Source: Clostridia bacterium
GTDB taxonomy: Bacteria > Bacillota > Clostridia > Oscillospirales > Acutalibacteraceae
Direction of reading: 5' to 3'
Assembly: GCA_017382915.1 (NCBI GenBank)
Contig: JAFNZJ010000033.1
Location: 1 to 20,544 of the forward strand
Length of the DNA stretch: 20,544 nt
Below, piece after piece: positions 13,642 to 20,544 of the stretch (the first letter of the stretch is position 1; every line of letters begins with the position of its first letter). The position numbers and the translations under genes are program-made. Below the pieces are notes generated by a model. It saw only the letters and a program-made list of their open reading frames with translations. It was not told the origin of the DNA and searched no databases.

Positions 13642-16008
13642 TTATATAGTGGTAGATGCAAGGTCAAGCCTTTTAATAATATCCTGCTGAATTTCGGGTG
13701 AAAGGTCTAAAAAGTTTACAAAGGTGCCGTGTATACGCATAATGTAAACCCCAGACGGAGCATATTTTTTAGGCTCGGCCAAGACCTTACGCAGGGTTTC
13801 GGGAGTGGTTACATTTACATATAGGTAAAAGGGTGAAATTCTGCCCTTCATAGCATCGTTAAAGAAAAGCGGCTTTACAATGCGGGTGGCAAAATCGGCA
13901 CCCTTACCTTGGTTATCAGGGGCTGTGAAAAATTTAGGGTCAACACCAAGGTGAGATGCATAACCGCCCCCCATTTTTTCAAAGGGCAGGTGCATATTTG
14001 AAAGCATTCTAAAGCCCATACCGCCGCTTGCCTCACCGTAAAGGGGGTCAACGCCGTAGTTAAGCTGCTCCCTGGCTACTCTGCCGTCGGGTGTGGCGGC
14101 AACCCAGTAGCCATAGGTAAGGTGGGTGGTGGGGCTTGCCCAGTCAGCCCTGAAGGGGTTGCCAAGGTAGTTTTTGTGTGATGATACCATGTCAGAAATC
14201 TTGGCTGCAATTTCGGCAGCTTCATTATCAACTTCGGGGATGTTGTTACCAAATTTAGGCGCCGATTTTAAAAATGAGTGTAGCTCCTCATAGCCTTCAA
14301 AATTGTTTTTAAGTGCGTTTATAAGGTTTTCGGCATCCTCAGGGCGCTCGGTCAGCAGTTTATCAATAGCTATGAATGAATCGGCCATAACGCTTAGTCC
14401 GTGAATAAGACAGCCGCTACCGTTGTATTTGGTGCCTTGGTTAAGGGTGTCGCGCATATCATAACCGCTTTGAGTACCACCCATAAAGCCACTTAAAAAT
14501 GGTACGGGCAGTTCGGCAACCGCCCTTGATGCGCCGTTGGCGGCATCACACATTTTATCAATGTACTTTTCAAGGGTGGTGTAGAAAATCTCACGAATAT
14601 TTTTAAGCAGAGTAAGGGCGTCAGGGGTGTCCTGCTTTTCAATCTCTTTGCCGGTTATCATTGAATAGCCACCGTTAAGGCAAAGCTCTAAAACCTTTGG
14701 GCAGTTAAGCCAGCTGTTGGTGGTATTGCCGTTATCCTTGCCCATAATAAGCGGCTCTTGACATCCCGCTACCGAATAATCGGCAAGGTCGGCTTCATCC
14801 ACGCCGCGCGCTTTAAGAATTTCAAAAACCGAATCATCGTTAAAAAGTGACGGTGTAAGCACACCGGGGGAGAAGAAGAATCTGCCAAGCTCTTTATAAA
14901 GTATATCGGGTGAATTTTTATGTAATTTTACCGACAAAATTGGCTGGGGCAGGTTCATATCAAAATAGGCGTCCATAAGGGCAAAGGATGTATCATTGGT
15001 AAGGTCGTTGCCATCGGTATCCCTGCCCGATATAAGCAGGTTTTGTGAAATTGCCCAACTGCGGTCGCCAACATTAAAGAAAACAAGAAAATGTTTAAGA
15101 AGTGCGGCGGCCTGTTCACGATTTTCATTGCTCATTTGACGGTAGGGCTCAAAAATGCGGTCGGCATTACCCACTGAAAATGCAAATGGGTTGGGCGCCT
15201 GTTCAAGGCACATAACCTGCCAAAGCAGCATATAGCTTTGAATTGCTTCATAAAGGCTTTCGGCAGGGTGACCCGGCACCTTACGCAGGGTTTTTTCTAA
15301 TTTTAAAAATTTATCCTTTTGTTCACCCTTGGCGGTTGCGGCCTTTTTGGCGGCAATATCGGCATAACGACCCGCCAGCATAATTGTGGCCTCAAGGGTA
15401 AGCTTGATGGCGGCAAAATTATCCTTTTTAAGGGCATCATTTTCTGCTGATATTTTTTCATCAAGGGTGCTTATAATATTTTTTAGTCCGTATTTTAAAG
15501 CGGGGCGAAAATCGGGTATAATATGACCCGTTACCTGCTCAATAAAAAAGGCAACCTCTTCGGTATAATTTTCATAAGCGTCATAAACGGCGCTTAACTT
15601 TTTAACATATTCACTGTTTTTTGCAAATTCGCGTACGCGGTTAATTCTGTCCACAGTAAATTCATCATTCGGCTCAATATCATTATAAACTGCGGTGGGG
15701 TCGCAGTAGCCTGAAAAGGTTTCAACCTTAAAGGCGGGGTTAATAAGTGCGTAACTGCGGGCAAAGGCATCTGACTGGCTACCTGCAAAAACGGCATTGT
15801 CACTAATGGTAAGCGGCAGTTCGGTTAAAATCGCAGTAAGCTCCCTTGCAGCGCGCATTTCCTTTGAAAGGTTTTTAAATTCATCCTGCTTATTGCAAAC
15901 GATTTCTCTTGCCAAAAACCATCCGTCAACGCGGGTTTTAGCCCTTTCCTCTTTAAAAAGGTCTTTTGCCATTTGGGTTATTTTTTTTGAATTTAAAATG
16001 TTATGCAT
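13642..16008 (-). CDS. Glycyl radical enzyme of the pyruvate formate-lyase/dehydratase superfamily, substrate unknown
   Basis: The 788-residue protein has the full GRE architecture. The thiyl-radical cysteine is Cys416 in VAGCQEP, with Glu418 in the CxE position used as base by eliminating GREs (choline lyase, diol dehydratases, isethionate lyase). ATPDGR and LSPEIQQDII near the C-terminus are also family features. The glycyl loop reads MRIHGTFVNFLDLSPE (Arg758, Gly761) in place of the usual RVxGYxA, so it fails the classic signature but keeps Arg and Gly. Annotation as formate acetyltransferase would be wrong because PFL uses a CC pair. The ATG follows AAGGAAAGGG. Its activase is directly upstream and the kinase 13 bases downstream; no microcompartment shell genes are present, which argues against the choline or propanediol types. 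A C-O or C-C/C-S cleavage of a sugar-derived substrate is the inference. Confidence 0.9.
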   Translation of the reverse strand: MHNILNSKKITQMAKDLFKEERAKTRVDGWFLAREIVCNKQDEFKNLSKEMRAARELTAILTELPLTISDNAVFAGSQSDAFARSYALINPAFKVETFSGYCDPTAVYNDIEPNDEFTVDRINRVREFAKNSEYVKKLSAVYDAYENYTEEVAFFIEQVTGHIIPDFRPALKYGLKNIISTLDEKISAENDALKKDNFAAIKLTLEATIMLAGRYADIAAKKAATAKGEQKDKFLKLEKTLRKVPGHPAESLYEAIQSYMLLWQVMCLEQAPNPFAFSVGNADRIFEPYRQMSNENREQAAALLKHFLVFFNVGDRSWAISQNLLISGRDTDGNDLTNDTSFALMDAYFDMNLPQPILSVKLHKNSPDILYKELGRFFFSPGVLTPSLFNDDSVFEILKARGVDEADLADYSVAGCQEPLIMGKDNGNTTNSWLNCPKVLELCLNGGYSMITGKEIEKQDTPDALTLLKNIREIFYTTLEKYIDKMCDAANGASRAVAELPVPFLSGFMGGTQSGYDMRDTLNQGTKYNGSGCLIHGLSVMADSFIAIDKLLTERPEDAENLINALKNNFEGYEELHSFLKSAPKFGNNIPEVDNEAAEIAAKISDMVSSHKNYLGNPFRADWASPTTHLTYGYWVAATPDGRVAREQLNYGVDPLYGEASGGMGFRMLSNMHLPFEKMGGGYASHLGVDPKFFTAPDNQGKGADFATRIVKPLFFNDAMKGRISPFYLYVNVTTPETLRKVLAEPKKYAPSGVYIMRIHGTFVNFLDLSPEIQQDIIKRLDLASTTI

Positions 16009-16024
16009 AGGGTATCCCTTTCCT

Positions 16025-16744
16025 TTAAGTATTTATAATATTGATTTGGTTTGATTTAAGTGTTTCCTTTAACCTAATTACCTGCTCATCTGTTACAAAG
16101 GCGTTTTGCATTTTGTAATCAAGACCAAGCTTTTTCCATTTATCCTTGCCGTATTCGTGATATTTTAAAATCTCAACCTTAAGATTTTTAGCATTTGCGG
16201 TTTTCAAAAATTCGGCAAAATCAAGCGGGCAGTCATCATTGAAACCGCCTATAAGCGGTATGCGTACCAGAGTATCAATTCCATAATTTTTGGCGGCTAA
16301 AATGTTTTGCTTAATAGTTTCATTACCTATGCCTGTTATTTGCTTTAGTTTGATACTGTCGGGGTGCTTAAAATCAATTATAAGGTGGTCTAAAAATTCA
16401 AAAAGCTGTGGCAAATCGGGTGATGTGCCATTGGTTTCAATGCAGGTGTTAATGTTAGCCCCTTTTAACATTTTAAGTAGTGCCAAAAGCGGCTTTGGTT
16501 GAAGCGTGGCCTCGCCACCCGTAAAGGTAACGCCGCCGCCCTCAAAAAACATAGGGGACGAGCTTAAAATTTCATTGTAAATATCCTTGATGGGGTAGGG
16601 GGGCTCACTTCCGCTAGGCTTCATACCCTCCGGGTTGGAGCACCACGGGCAGTGCATATTGCAACCGCTTAGGTGGTAAACCAGTCTGTTGCCGGGTCCG
16701 TCCTGCGAATAATTAAAGCCCTTGCCAAATATTTTAAGCTGCAA
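16025..16744 (-). CDS. Radical SAM glycyl-radical-enzyme activating enzyme
   Basis: The activase binds a 4Fe-4S cluster and S-adenosylmethionine and abstracts hydrogen from the GRE glycine. The 239-residue protein has CNMHCPWC (Cys28, Cys32, Cys35; CxxxCxxC spacing), the TGGEATLQ motif and the YSQDGPGNR N-terminus of the PFL-activase family. The region after the cysteines lacks the extra ferredoxin-type cysteine clusters seen in many dehydratase activases, so it has the compact PFL-AE layout. A frame reaching up to 16807 is open, but AAGGGGTGA lies four bases before the TTG at 16742-16744, the expected N-terminus, so TTG is taken. It is the first gene of the operon and stops 16 bases before the GRE start. 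Confidence 0.93.
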   Translation of the reverse strand: MQLKIFGKGFNYSQDGPGNRLVYHLSGCNMHCPWCSNPEGMKPSGSEPPYPIKDIYNEILSSSPMFFEGGGVTFTGGEATLQPKPLLALLKMLKGANINTCIETNGTSPDLPQLFEFLDHLIIDFKHPDSIKLKQITGIGNETIKQNILAAKNYGIDTLVRIPLIGGFNDDCPLDFAEFLKTANAKNLKVEILKYHEYGKDKWKKLGLDYKMQNAFVTDEQVIRLKETLKSNQINIINT

Positions 16745-16795
16745 AAAATCACCCCTTTTTATAAATAGTTTTAAGCGTGAACTAATTACACCTTT

Positions 16796-16824
16796 ATTAT
16801 GCAACAATTATTTTAAAAAAGCAA
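16796..16824 (-). promoter_or_regulatory. Promoter of the activase-GRE-kinase-manA operon
   Basis: TTGCTT (16819-16824), 17 bp, CATAAT (16796-16801). The -35 box lies inside the inverted repeat 16811-16837, so a repressor bound there would block it. The leader to the TTG start is about 45 bases. Confidence 0.7.
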
Positions 16825-16837
16825 TAGTTTTTTAAAA
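16811..16837. repeat. Perfect inverted repeat, candidate ROK operator
   Basis: TTTTAAAAAA (16811-16820), a 7-bp centre, TTTTTTAAAA (16828-16837): 10-bp perfect arms, AT-rich as known for several NagC/XylR-type sites. It overlaps the GRE operon -35 box and lies about 18 bp upstream of the -35 of the divergent ROK gene. Confidence 0.55.
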
Positions 16838-16854
16838 AATGCAGCTAAATTTTG

Positions 16855-16883
16855 TTGACCAAAGCAAAAATAAATAGTATACT
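16855..16883 (+). promoter_or_regulatory. Sigma-A promoter of the ROK regulator gene
   Basis: TTGACC (16855-16860), 17 bp, TATACT (16878-16883). The transcript has a leader of about 20 bases with ribosome site AAAGGGTGGTGA before the ATG at 16912. Confidence 0.85.
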
Positions 16884-16911
16884 TGTTTAAAAGAAAGGGT
16901 GGTGAGCCGTT

Positions 16912-18081
16912 ATGAAAAGCAGTCCGCTTAATGTGGCAGAGCTTAAAAATATAAACCGACACATAATTTTAGAAAAGCTAAGACTTTGTCCCCTTAGCCG
17001 CGCCGAGCTTAGCGTAAAAACGGGGCTGGCAAAGTCATCTGTTACCACCCTTACTAATCAAATGATTGACGAAGGTCTGCTTTTTGAGGTTGGACTTGCT
17101 GAAAAAAGCAATAAAGCAGGTCGCACCCGTATGCTGCTTGGTATTAACGGCGATTTTGGATATGTTATTGGTATAAATCTGCACCGCACAAAAATATCAA
17201 TTTCTGCCACCAATATAGTGGGTAAGATTTTATTTGAAGAAATTAAACCCACCAGTGAGTTTAAAAATACAAGTGCAGCCTTTGATTATATTAAAGGGCA
17301 AATTTCACACCAAATTAAAAATGCAGGGCTTGACCGTAAAAAGCTGCTTGGTATAGGTGTTTCGGCACCCGGTCCGCTGGACTGCGAAAAGGGTATTATT
17401 TTAACACCGCCCAATTTTAAGCTTTTTAATAATTTTAAAATTGCCGATGAATTAAAGGCGGTTTTTGACTGCCCTGTTTTTTTAGAAAATGAGGCCGTTA
17501 CATTAGCTTTATATGAGCATTACTGCGTTGAGGAGCAAACCAACAACACCCTTTTTGTAACCGTTTCAAACGGTATAGGCGGCGCACTTATAAAAAATGG
17601 TGAGGTTTATAGGGGCTCACACGGTATTTCGGGTGAGCTTGGTCACATAACGGTTGACCCAAACGGTGAAAAATGCGCCTGCGGTAACAGGGGCTGTTTA
17701 GAGCAGTACGCAACCCTTGATGCACTAAAAAGAAGGTTTGGCTTTGTGGGTTATGAGGAAATGATAAATGGTGCCATCGCAGGGGAGGAAAAGCCACTTT
17801 TGGCAATGGAGTTTTTAATAAAGACCCTTGGTGCCGCCCTTGTATGCGCCGTTAACCTGTTTGATTTGGATAAAATCATAATAAGCGGCGAATTTGACTA
17901 TAAGGCCGATTGGCTTACCGCAAGACTTTTGGAGTATATAAAGTCCCATTCGGTAATATGCAGTATGCATTCGGTGGAGGTTTTACCATCGGGGCAAAGG
18001 GGTTTTACGGCGCATCTTGCCGCCACACTGCCTGCCCTTAATGGATTTTTCAAAAAAAGTTTAAATTTTGACTTCAAATAA
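16912..18081 (+). CDS. ROK-family transcriptional regulator (NagC/XylR type)
   Basis: The 389-residue protein joins an N-terminal winged helix-turn-helix (about 8-75; LSRAELSVKTGLAKSSVTTL is the recognition region) to a ROK sugar-binding domain. The zinc motif is intact: GELGH (His245), then CACGNRGC (Cys255, Cys257, Cys262). The first phosphate loop reads IGINLHRTK where ROK kinases have DxGGT, and the sugar base region has ENEAVTLAL, so it is a sensor and not a kinase. It lies between the GRE operon (divergent) and the symporter and hydrolase genes (same strand), the usual place for a local repressor released by a sugar or sugar phosphate. The perfect inverted repeat 16811-16837 is its likely site. 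The inducer is unknown. Confidence 0.92.
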   Translation: MKSSPLNVAELKNINRHIILEKLRLCPLSRAELSVKTGLAKSSVTTLTNQMIDEGLLFEVGLAEKSNKAGRTRMLLGINGDFGYVIGINLHRTKISISATNIVGKILFEEIKPTSEFKNTSAAFDYIKGQISHQIKNAGLDRKKLLGIGVSAPGPLDCEKGIILTPPNFKLFNNFKIADELKAVFDCPVFLENEAVTLALYEHYCVEEQTNNTLFVTVSNGIGGALIKNGEVYRGSHGISGELGHITVDPNGEKCACGNRGCLEQYATLDALKRRFGFVGYEEMINGAIAGEEKPLLAMEFLIKTLGAALVCAVNLFDLDKIIISGEFDYKADWLTARLLEYIKSHSVICSMHSVEVLPSGQRGFTAHLAATLPALNGFFKKSLNFDFK

Positions 18082-18092
18082 AAACAAAAGGC

Positions 18093-18121
18093 TTGACTTT
18101 AATACCTATAAAATATATAAT
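18093..18121 (+). promoter_or_regulatory. Sigma-A promoter of the GPH symporter gene
   Basis: TTGACT (18093-18098), 17 bp, TATAAT (18116-18121). The leader to the ATG at 18248 is about 120 nt with small hairpins CACA/TGTG (18140-18152) and CCGC/GCGG (18207-18218); no known riboswitch is visible, nor a copy of the 16811-16837 repeat. Confidence 0.85.
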
Positions 18122-18247
18122 AATTTTGTAATGATTTTGCACAAAAAGTGTGTATCCGCAATATAAAAATTATTGAAATTAACAACATTTGGCAAAATCA
18201 AAAATCCCGCAGGCGCGGTTAAGATATTTTAGAAAGAGGTATTTTTT

Positions 18248-19837
18248 ATGGCAAAAAAGACCCCCGCTTTAGATGCAAAGGGTCATCGCAAATTTGGTAT
18301 GCGCGATAAATTTGCATACGCCGCAGGTGATTTTGGTTGCAATATGAGTTTTGCACTAAAAGGCACCGTTCAAACCTTCTGGTTGGTTTATATGATGATG
18401 GAAACCGGCCTGCTTTCAATTTTACTGCTTCTTGTTCAAATTTGGGATGCAGTTAACGATCCGCTGATTGGTTCAATGATTGACAATGATCACAGAAAGT
18501 ATAAATTAGGCAAGTATAAAACCTACATATTTGTTGGTGCGTGTGGCCTGTTGGTAGGCGGCGCCGCAGTATTTTTACCCTTCCCCAATGCTGCTGTATG
18601 GGTTAAGGCTGTTTTATTTGTTGTAGGTTATATTATTTGGGATGCATTTTATACCATTGCAAATGTGCCTTATGGCTCAATGCTTTCTTTGGTTACCGAA
18701 GATAACGCAGAGCGTGCACAGCTTTCAACCTGGCGTTCGGTTGGCTCAATGGTTGGCGGTATGATTCCAGGTATGATTCTTCCTATGCTTATTTGGCAAA
18801 AGGTTAAGTTTGATGGAACTACCGATTTTCTTAACAAAATTGAAATTCCTGAAGGTTTTGCAAAGGAGCAATTCCTTGTTAACCCCAATACAGGCAAAGC
18901 CTATGAAATGGGCGAAGCTGTTTTAAGTCCTGCAACCGGCAAACAGGTTGAAATACTGCTTGGTGACCGTGTATTCTGGACTGCACTTATAATGGGTATT
19001 TTGGGCTTTATAGCCTTCATGTTTATGATTAAGTTTATCACCGTTCGTGTTAATGAAAATTCTGTAAAGGCCAGCGAAGGTGAAAAGATTAACATCATTA
19101 AATCCTTTGGCACATTCATGAAAAACAGACCTGCCGTTGGTGCAACCGTTGCTGCTATGGGTATGTTCCTTGGTATGCAGTCGGCTACCACAGCAAATGC
19201 GATTATGTTTGCTACTTATTTTGGTCAGGCATCAATGTCTGGTGTTGTTCAGATAATAGGCTTCTTACCAATGTTTATATTTATGCCGTTTGTTAAAAAG
19301 ATAGTAAATAAATTCGGCAAAAAAGAAGCCAGCGTATTTGGTACCATTGTATCACTTGTTGGTGGCGCTATAATGCTTATATTCCCATTAGTACCCTTCC
19401 AATATGCATTGCCTGTTTATATGATAGGCTTGGTTGTTTTTGGAATTGGTATGGGCGTATACACCTGCGTTTCTTGGGCTATGATGGGTGACGCTATTGA
19501 CTATAATGAATGGAAATATGGTCGCCGTGAAGAGGGAACTGTTTATTCATTACATTCTTTCTTCCGTAAGTTAGCACAGGGTGTAGGTCCTTCTATCGTG
19601 TTGTTGGTTATGGGCGCCCTCGGTTATGTTGAAAACTTGGGCACTATTGGTCAAAGCGCTGAAACCGCACTTAATATGTGCTGGCTTGTTGCAGGCCTAT
19701 ATCTTTTAAGTGCAGTTTTACAGTTCATTGGTCTTGCCGTTATCTATAATCTTGATAAAAAGACAGTTGCAAAGATGAATGAGGAGCTTGGTCGTAACGA
19801 AGCAGAGGCAAAAGAGCCTGTTAGCGTAGTAGAATAA
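18248..19837 (+). CDS. GPH-family glycoside/hexuronide:cation symporter (MFS)
   Basis: GPH transporters bring glycosides, pentosides or glucuronides in with sodium or protons. The 529-residue protein has twelve predicted membrane segments and the family signatures WDAVNDPLIGSMIDND (66-81), NVPYGSMLSL (139-148) and the WAMMGDAIDYNEWK motif in the C-terminal half. The loop between segments 5 and 6 (about 184-239, PEGF, NPNTGKAYE, SPATGKQVE) is much longer than usual and should face outside; it explains the size above the usual 450-480. The ATG has AGAGGT about 8 bases upstream. A GH2 gene follows, so the cargo is probably an intact glycoside. Its codon use looks richer in GTT/GCT/GGT than the surrounding genes, which may mean high expression. 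Confidence 0.92.
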   Translation: MAKKTPALDAKGHRKFGMRDKFAYAAGDFGCNMSFALKGTVQTFWLVYMMMETGLLSILLLLVQIWDAVNDPLIGSMIDNDHRKYKLGKYKTYIFVGACGLLVGGAAVFLPFPNAAVWVKAVLFVVGYIIWDAFYTIANVPYGSMLSLVTEDNAERAQLSTWRSVGSMVGGMIPGMILPMLIWQKVKFDGTTDFLNKIEIPEGFAKEQFLVNPNTGKAYEMGEAVLSPATGKQVEILLGDRVFWTALIMGILGFIAFMFMIKFITVRVNENSVKASEGEKINIIKSFGTFMKNRPAVGATVAAMGMFLGMQSATTANAIMFATYFGQASMSGVVQIIGFLPMFIFMPFVKKIVNKFGKKEASVFGTIVSLVGGAIMLIFPLVPFQYALPVYMIGLVVFGIGMGVYTCVSWAMMGDAIDYNEWKYGRREEGTVYSLHSFFRKLAQGVGPSIVLLVMGALGYVENLGTIGQSAETALNMCWLVAGLYLLSAVLQFIGLAVIYNLDKKTVAKMNEELGRNEAEAKEPVSVVE

Positions 19838-19868
19838 CAAATATTTTAGGCAGAACTAAAACTAAATA

Positions 19869-19894
19869 AAGCCCTGCCGTTTTAGGCGGGGCTT
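19869..19894 (+). terminator. Terminator-like hairpin after the GPH symporter gene
   Basis: AAGCCCTGCC (19869-19878) pairs with GGCGGGGCTT (19885-19894) with one G-T pair and a 6-base loop. The following T-tract is poor (AAAGTTTAAAATTTG), so partial read-through into the hydrolase gene is likely. Confidence 0.7.
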
Positions 19895-19935
19895 AAAGTT
19901 TAAAATTTGTTTATACCTTTTGTTTAAAAATAGTG

Positions 19936-19941
19936 TATAAT
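19936..19941 (+). promoter_or_regulatory. Possible -10 box of the GH2 gene
   Basis: TATAAT at 19936-19941 lies 29 bases before the ATG. The hexamer at the 17-bp position (19913-19918, ATACCT) is a poor -35, and no extended TGn is present. The promoter may need an activator, or the gene may depend on read-through. Confidence 0.4.
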
Positions 19942-19970
19942 TAACCTACAACACCTTTTGGAGGAAAAAT

Positions 19971-20544
19971 ATGAGAAAAGTTATAAACCTTAACAGCAAA
20001 TGGGCTTTTTCAAAACTTGCAACCGAGTTGCCCACCGAAATTAACAATAAGTGGGATTTTGTAAACCTGCCCCACTGTTGGAATGCTATTGACGGTCAGG
20101 ACGGCGATAATGATTATTTCCGCGGCACCGCATATTATGCTAAAACCATTAAAAAGGCAGAACTTCCCGAAGCCGAGCAGTATTATTTAGAAATCCAGGG
20201 CGCAAATTCATCGGCCGACGTTTATTTAAACGGCCAAAAGCTTGCCCACCACGACGGCGGTTATTCAACCTGGCGTGTAAATCTTACCGACTCATTAGAG
20301 GCCGTAAACCTTTTGGTAATTGCGGTTGATAACTCGGCCAATGAAACCGTTTATCCCCAAATGGCCGACTTTACTTTCTATGGCGGTATTTACCGTGATG
20401 TTAATATCATTGCAGTGGATGACAGCCACTTTGATTTAGATTATCACGGCGGTCCCGGTCTTGCCGTTACACCTGAGGTTGAGGGTAAAAACGCCAAGGT
20501 TAAGGTTGAGGCCTATGTAACCAATCTTAAGGCAGGTCAAACCC
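19971..20544 (+). CDS. Glycoside hydrolase family 2 protein (beta-galactosidase/beta-glucuronidase-like), N-terminal part, cut by window edge
   Basis: The frame is open from the ATG (GGAGG six bases upstream) to the window end, 191 codons. It shows the GH2 sugar-binding jelly-roll: NLPHCWNAIDGQDGDNDYFRG, then VYLNGQKLAHHDGGYSTWR and FTFYGGIYRDVNII, all typical of GH2 beta-galactosidases and relatives, and then the start of an immunoglobulin-like domain. There is no signal peptide, so the enzyme should act in the cytoplasm on what the GPH symporter imports. The catalytic TIM barrel with the two glutamates lies beyond the window, so galactosidase, glucuronidase and mannosidase cannot be separated. 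Confidence 0.88.
   Translation, partial: MRKVINLNSKWAFSKLATELPTEINNKWDFVNLPHCWNAIDGQDGDNDYFRGTAYYAKTIKKAELPEAEQYYLEIQGANSSADVYLNGQKLAHHDGGYSTWRVNLTDSLEAVNLLVIAVDNSANETVYPQMADFTFYGGIYRDVNIIAVDDSHFDLDYHGGPGLAVTPEVEGKNAKVKVEAYVTNLKAGQT

Noticed and set aside
13642..16744. Pyruvate formate-lyase, choline TMA-lyase or propanediol dehydratase with activase
   Set aside because: The active site has Cys-x-Glu instead of the PFL Cys-Cys pair, and no microcompartment shell, aldehyde dehydrogenase or choline transport gene is adjacent.
1..20544. CRISPR array, prophage, transposon or attachment sites
   Set aside because: No spaced direct repeats, integrase, transposase or target-site duplications were seen on either strand.

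Overview
The window looks like chromosome of an anaerobic, low-GC member of the Bacillota, most likely a gut-type Clostridia related to Ruminococcaceae/Oscillospirales. The reasons are ECF vitamin transporters behind FMN and TPP riboswitches, an RsgI-like protein, consensus sigma-A promoters with 17-bp spacers, GGAGG-type ribosome sites with frequent TTG/GTG starts, and an oxygen-sensitive glycyl radical enzyme. The taxonomic call is inference; no rRNA or marker phylogeny is available here. No tRNA, rRNA, IS element, phage gene or CRISPR array was seen.

Positions 1-1858 (minus strand) hold a membrane-lipid operon: a PAP2-type phosphatase, a flippase-like membrane protein broken by one in-frame TAA, and the first 35 codons of a CDP-alcohol phosphatidyltransferase. 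Two back-to-back promoters at 1913-1986 separate it from the plus-strand CCA-adding enzyme (2023-3351), whose stop codon lies in the loop of a terminator shared with the next, convergent operon.

Positions 3371-7266 (minus strand) hold vitamin and solute transport. A TPP riboswitch with its own promoter and terminator controls an unusually long ThiT. A sodium:solute symporter has its own promoter starting right at the thiT stop codon. An FMN riboswitch with promoter and terminator controls RibU and, five bases downstream, an RsgI-like membrane protein. Back to back with the TPP promoter is a plus-strand TtcA-like tRNA thiolase (7339-8178). A bidirectional terminator separates it from a minus-strand EF-G paralogue with altered GTPase motifs (8250-10298).

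Positions 10299-11205 carry no protein gene. They hold the EF-G paralogue's promoter and leader, then a separate minus-strand transcription unit of about 430 nt with a promoter, several internal helices, a 16-bp terminator stem and a backup terminator: a structured non-coding RNA I cannot assign to a family. Beside it, a strong plus-strand promoter fires straight into a terminator.

Positions 11206-20544 are the most interesting part, a carbohydrate locus arranged around a ROK repressor. Leftward run a radical-SAM activase, a glycyl radical enzyme (GRE) with a non-standard radical loop, an FGGY sugar kinase and a class I mannose-6-phosphate isomerase. Rightward run the ROK repressor, a GPH-family glycoside symporter and the start of a family 2 glycoside hydrolase. 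A perfect 10-bp inverted repeat covers the -35 box of the GRE operon. The inferred logic is uptake of a glycoside, hydrolysis, then processing of the released sugar or sugar alcohol through radical elimination, phosphorylation and isomerisation. The substrate is unknown and this combination is the best candidate for an undescribed pathway.
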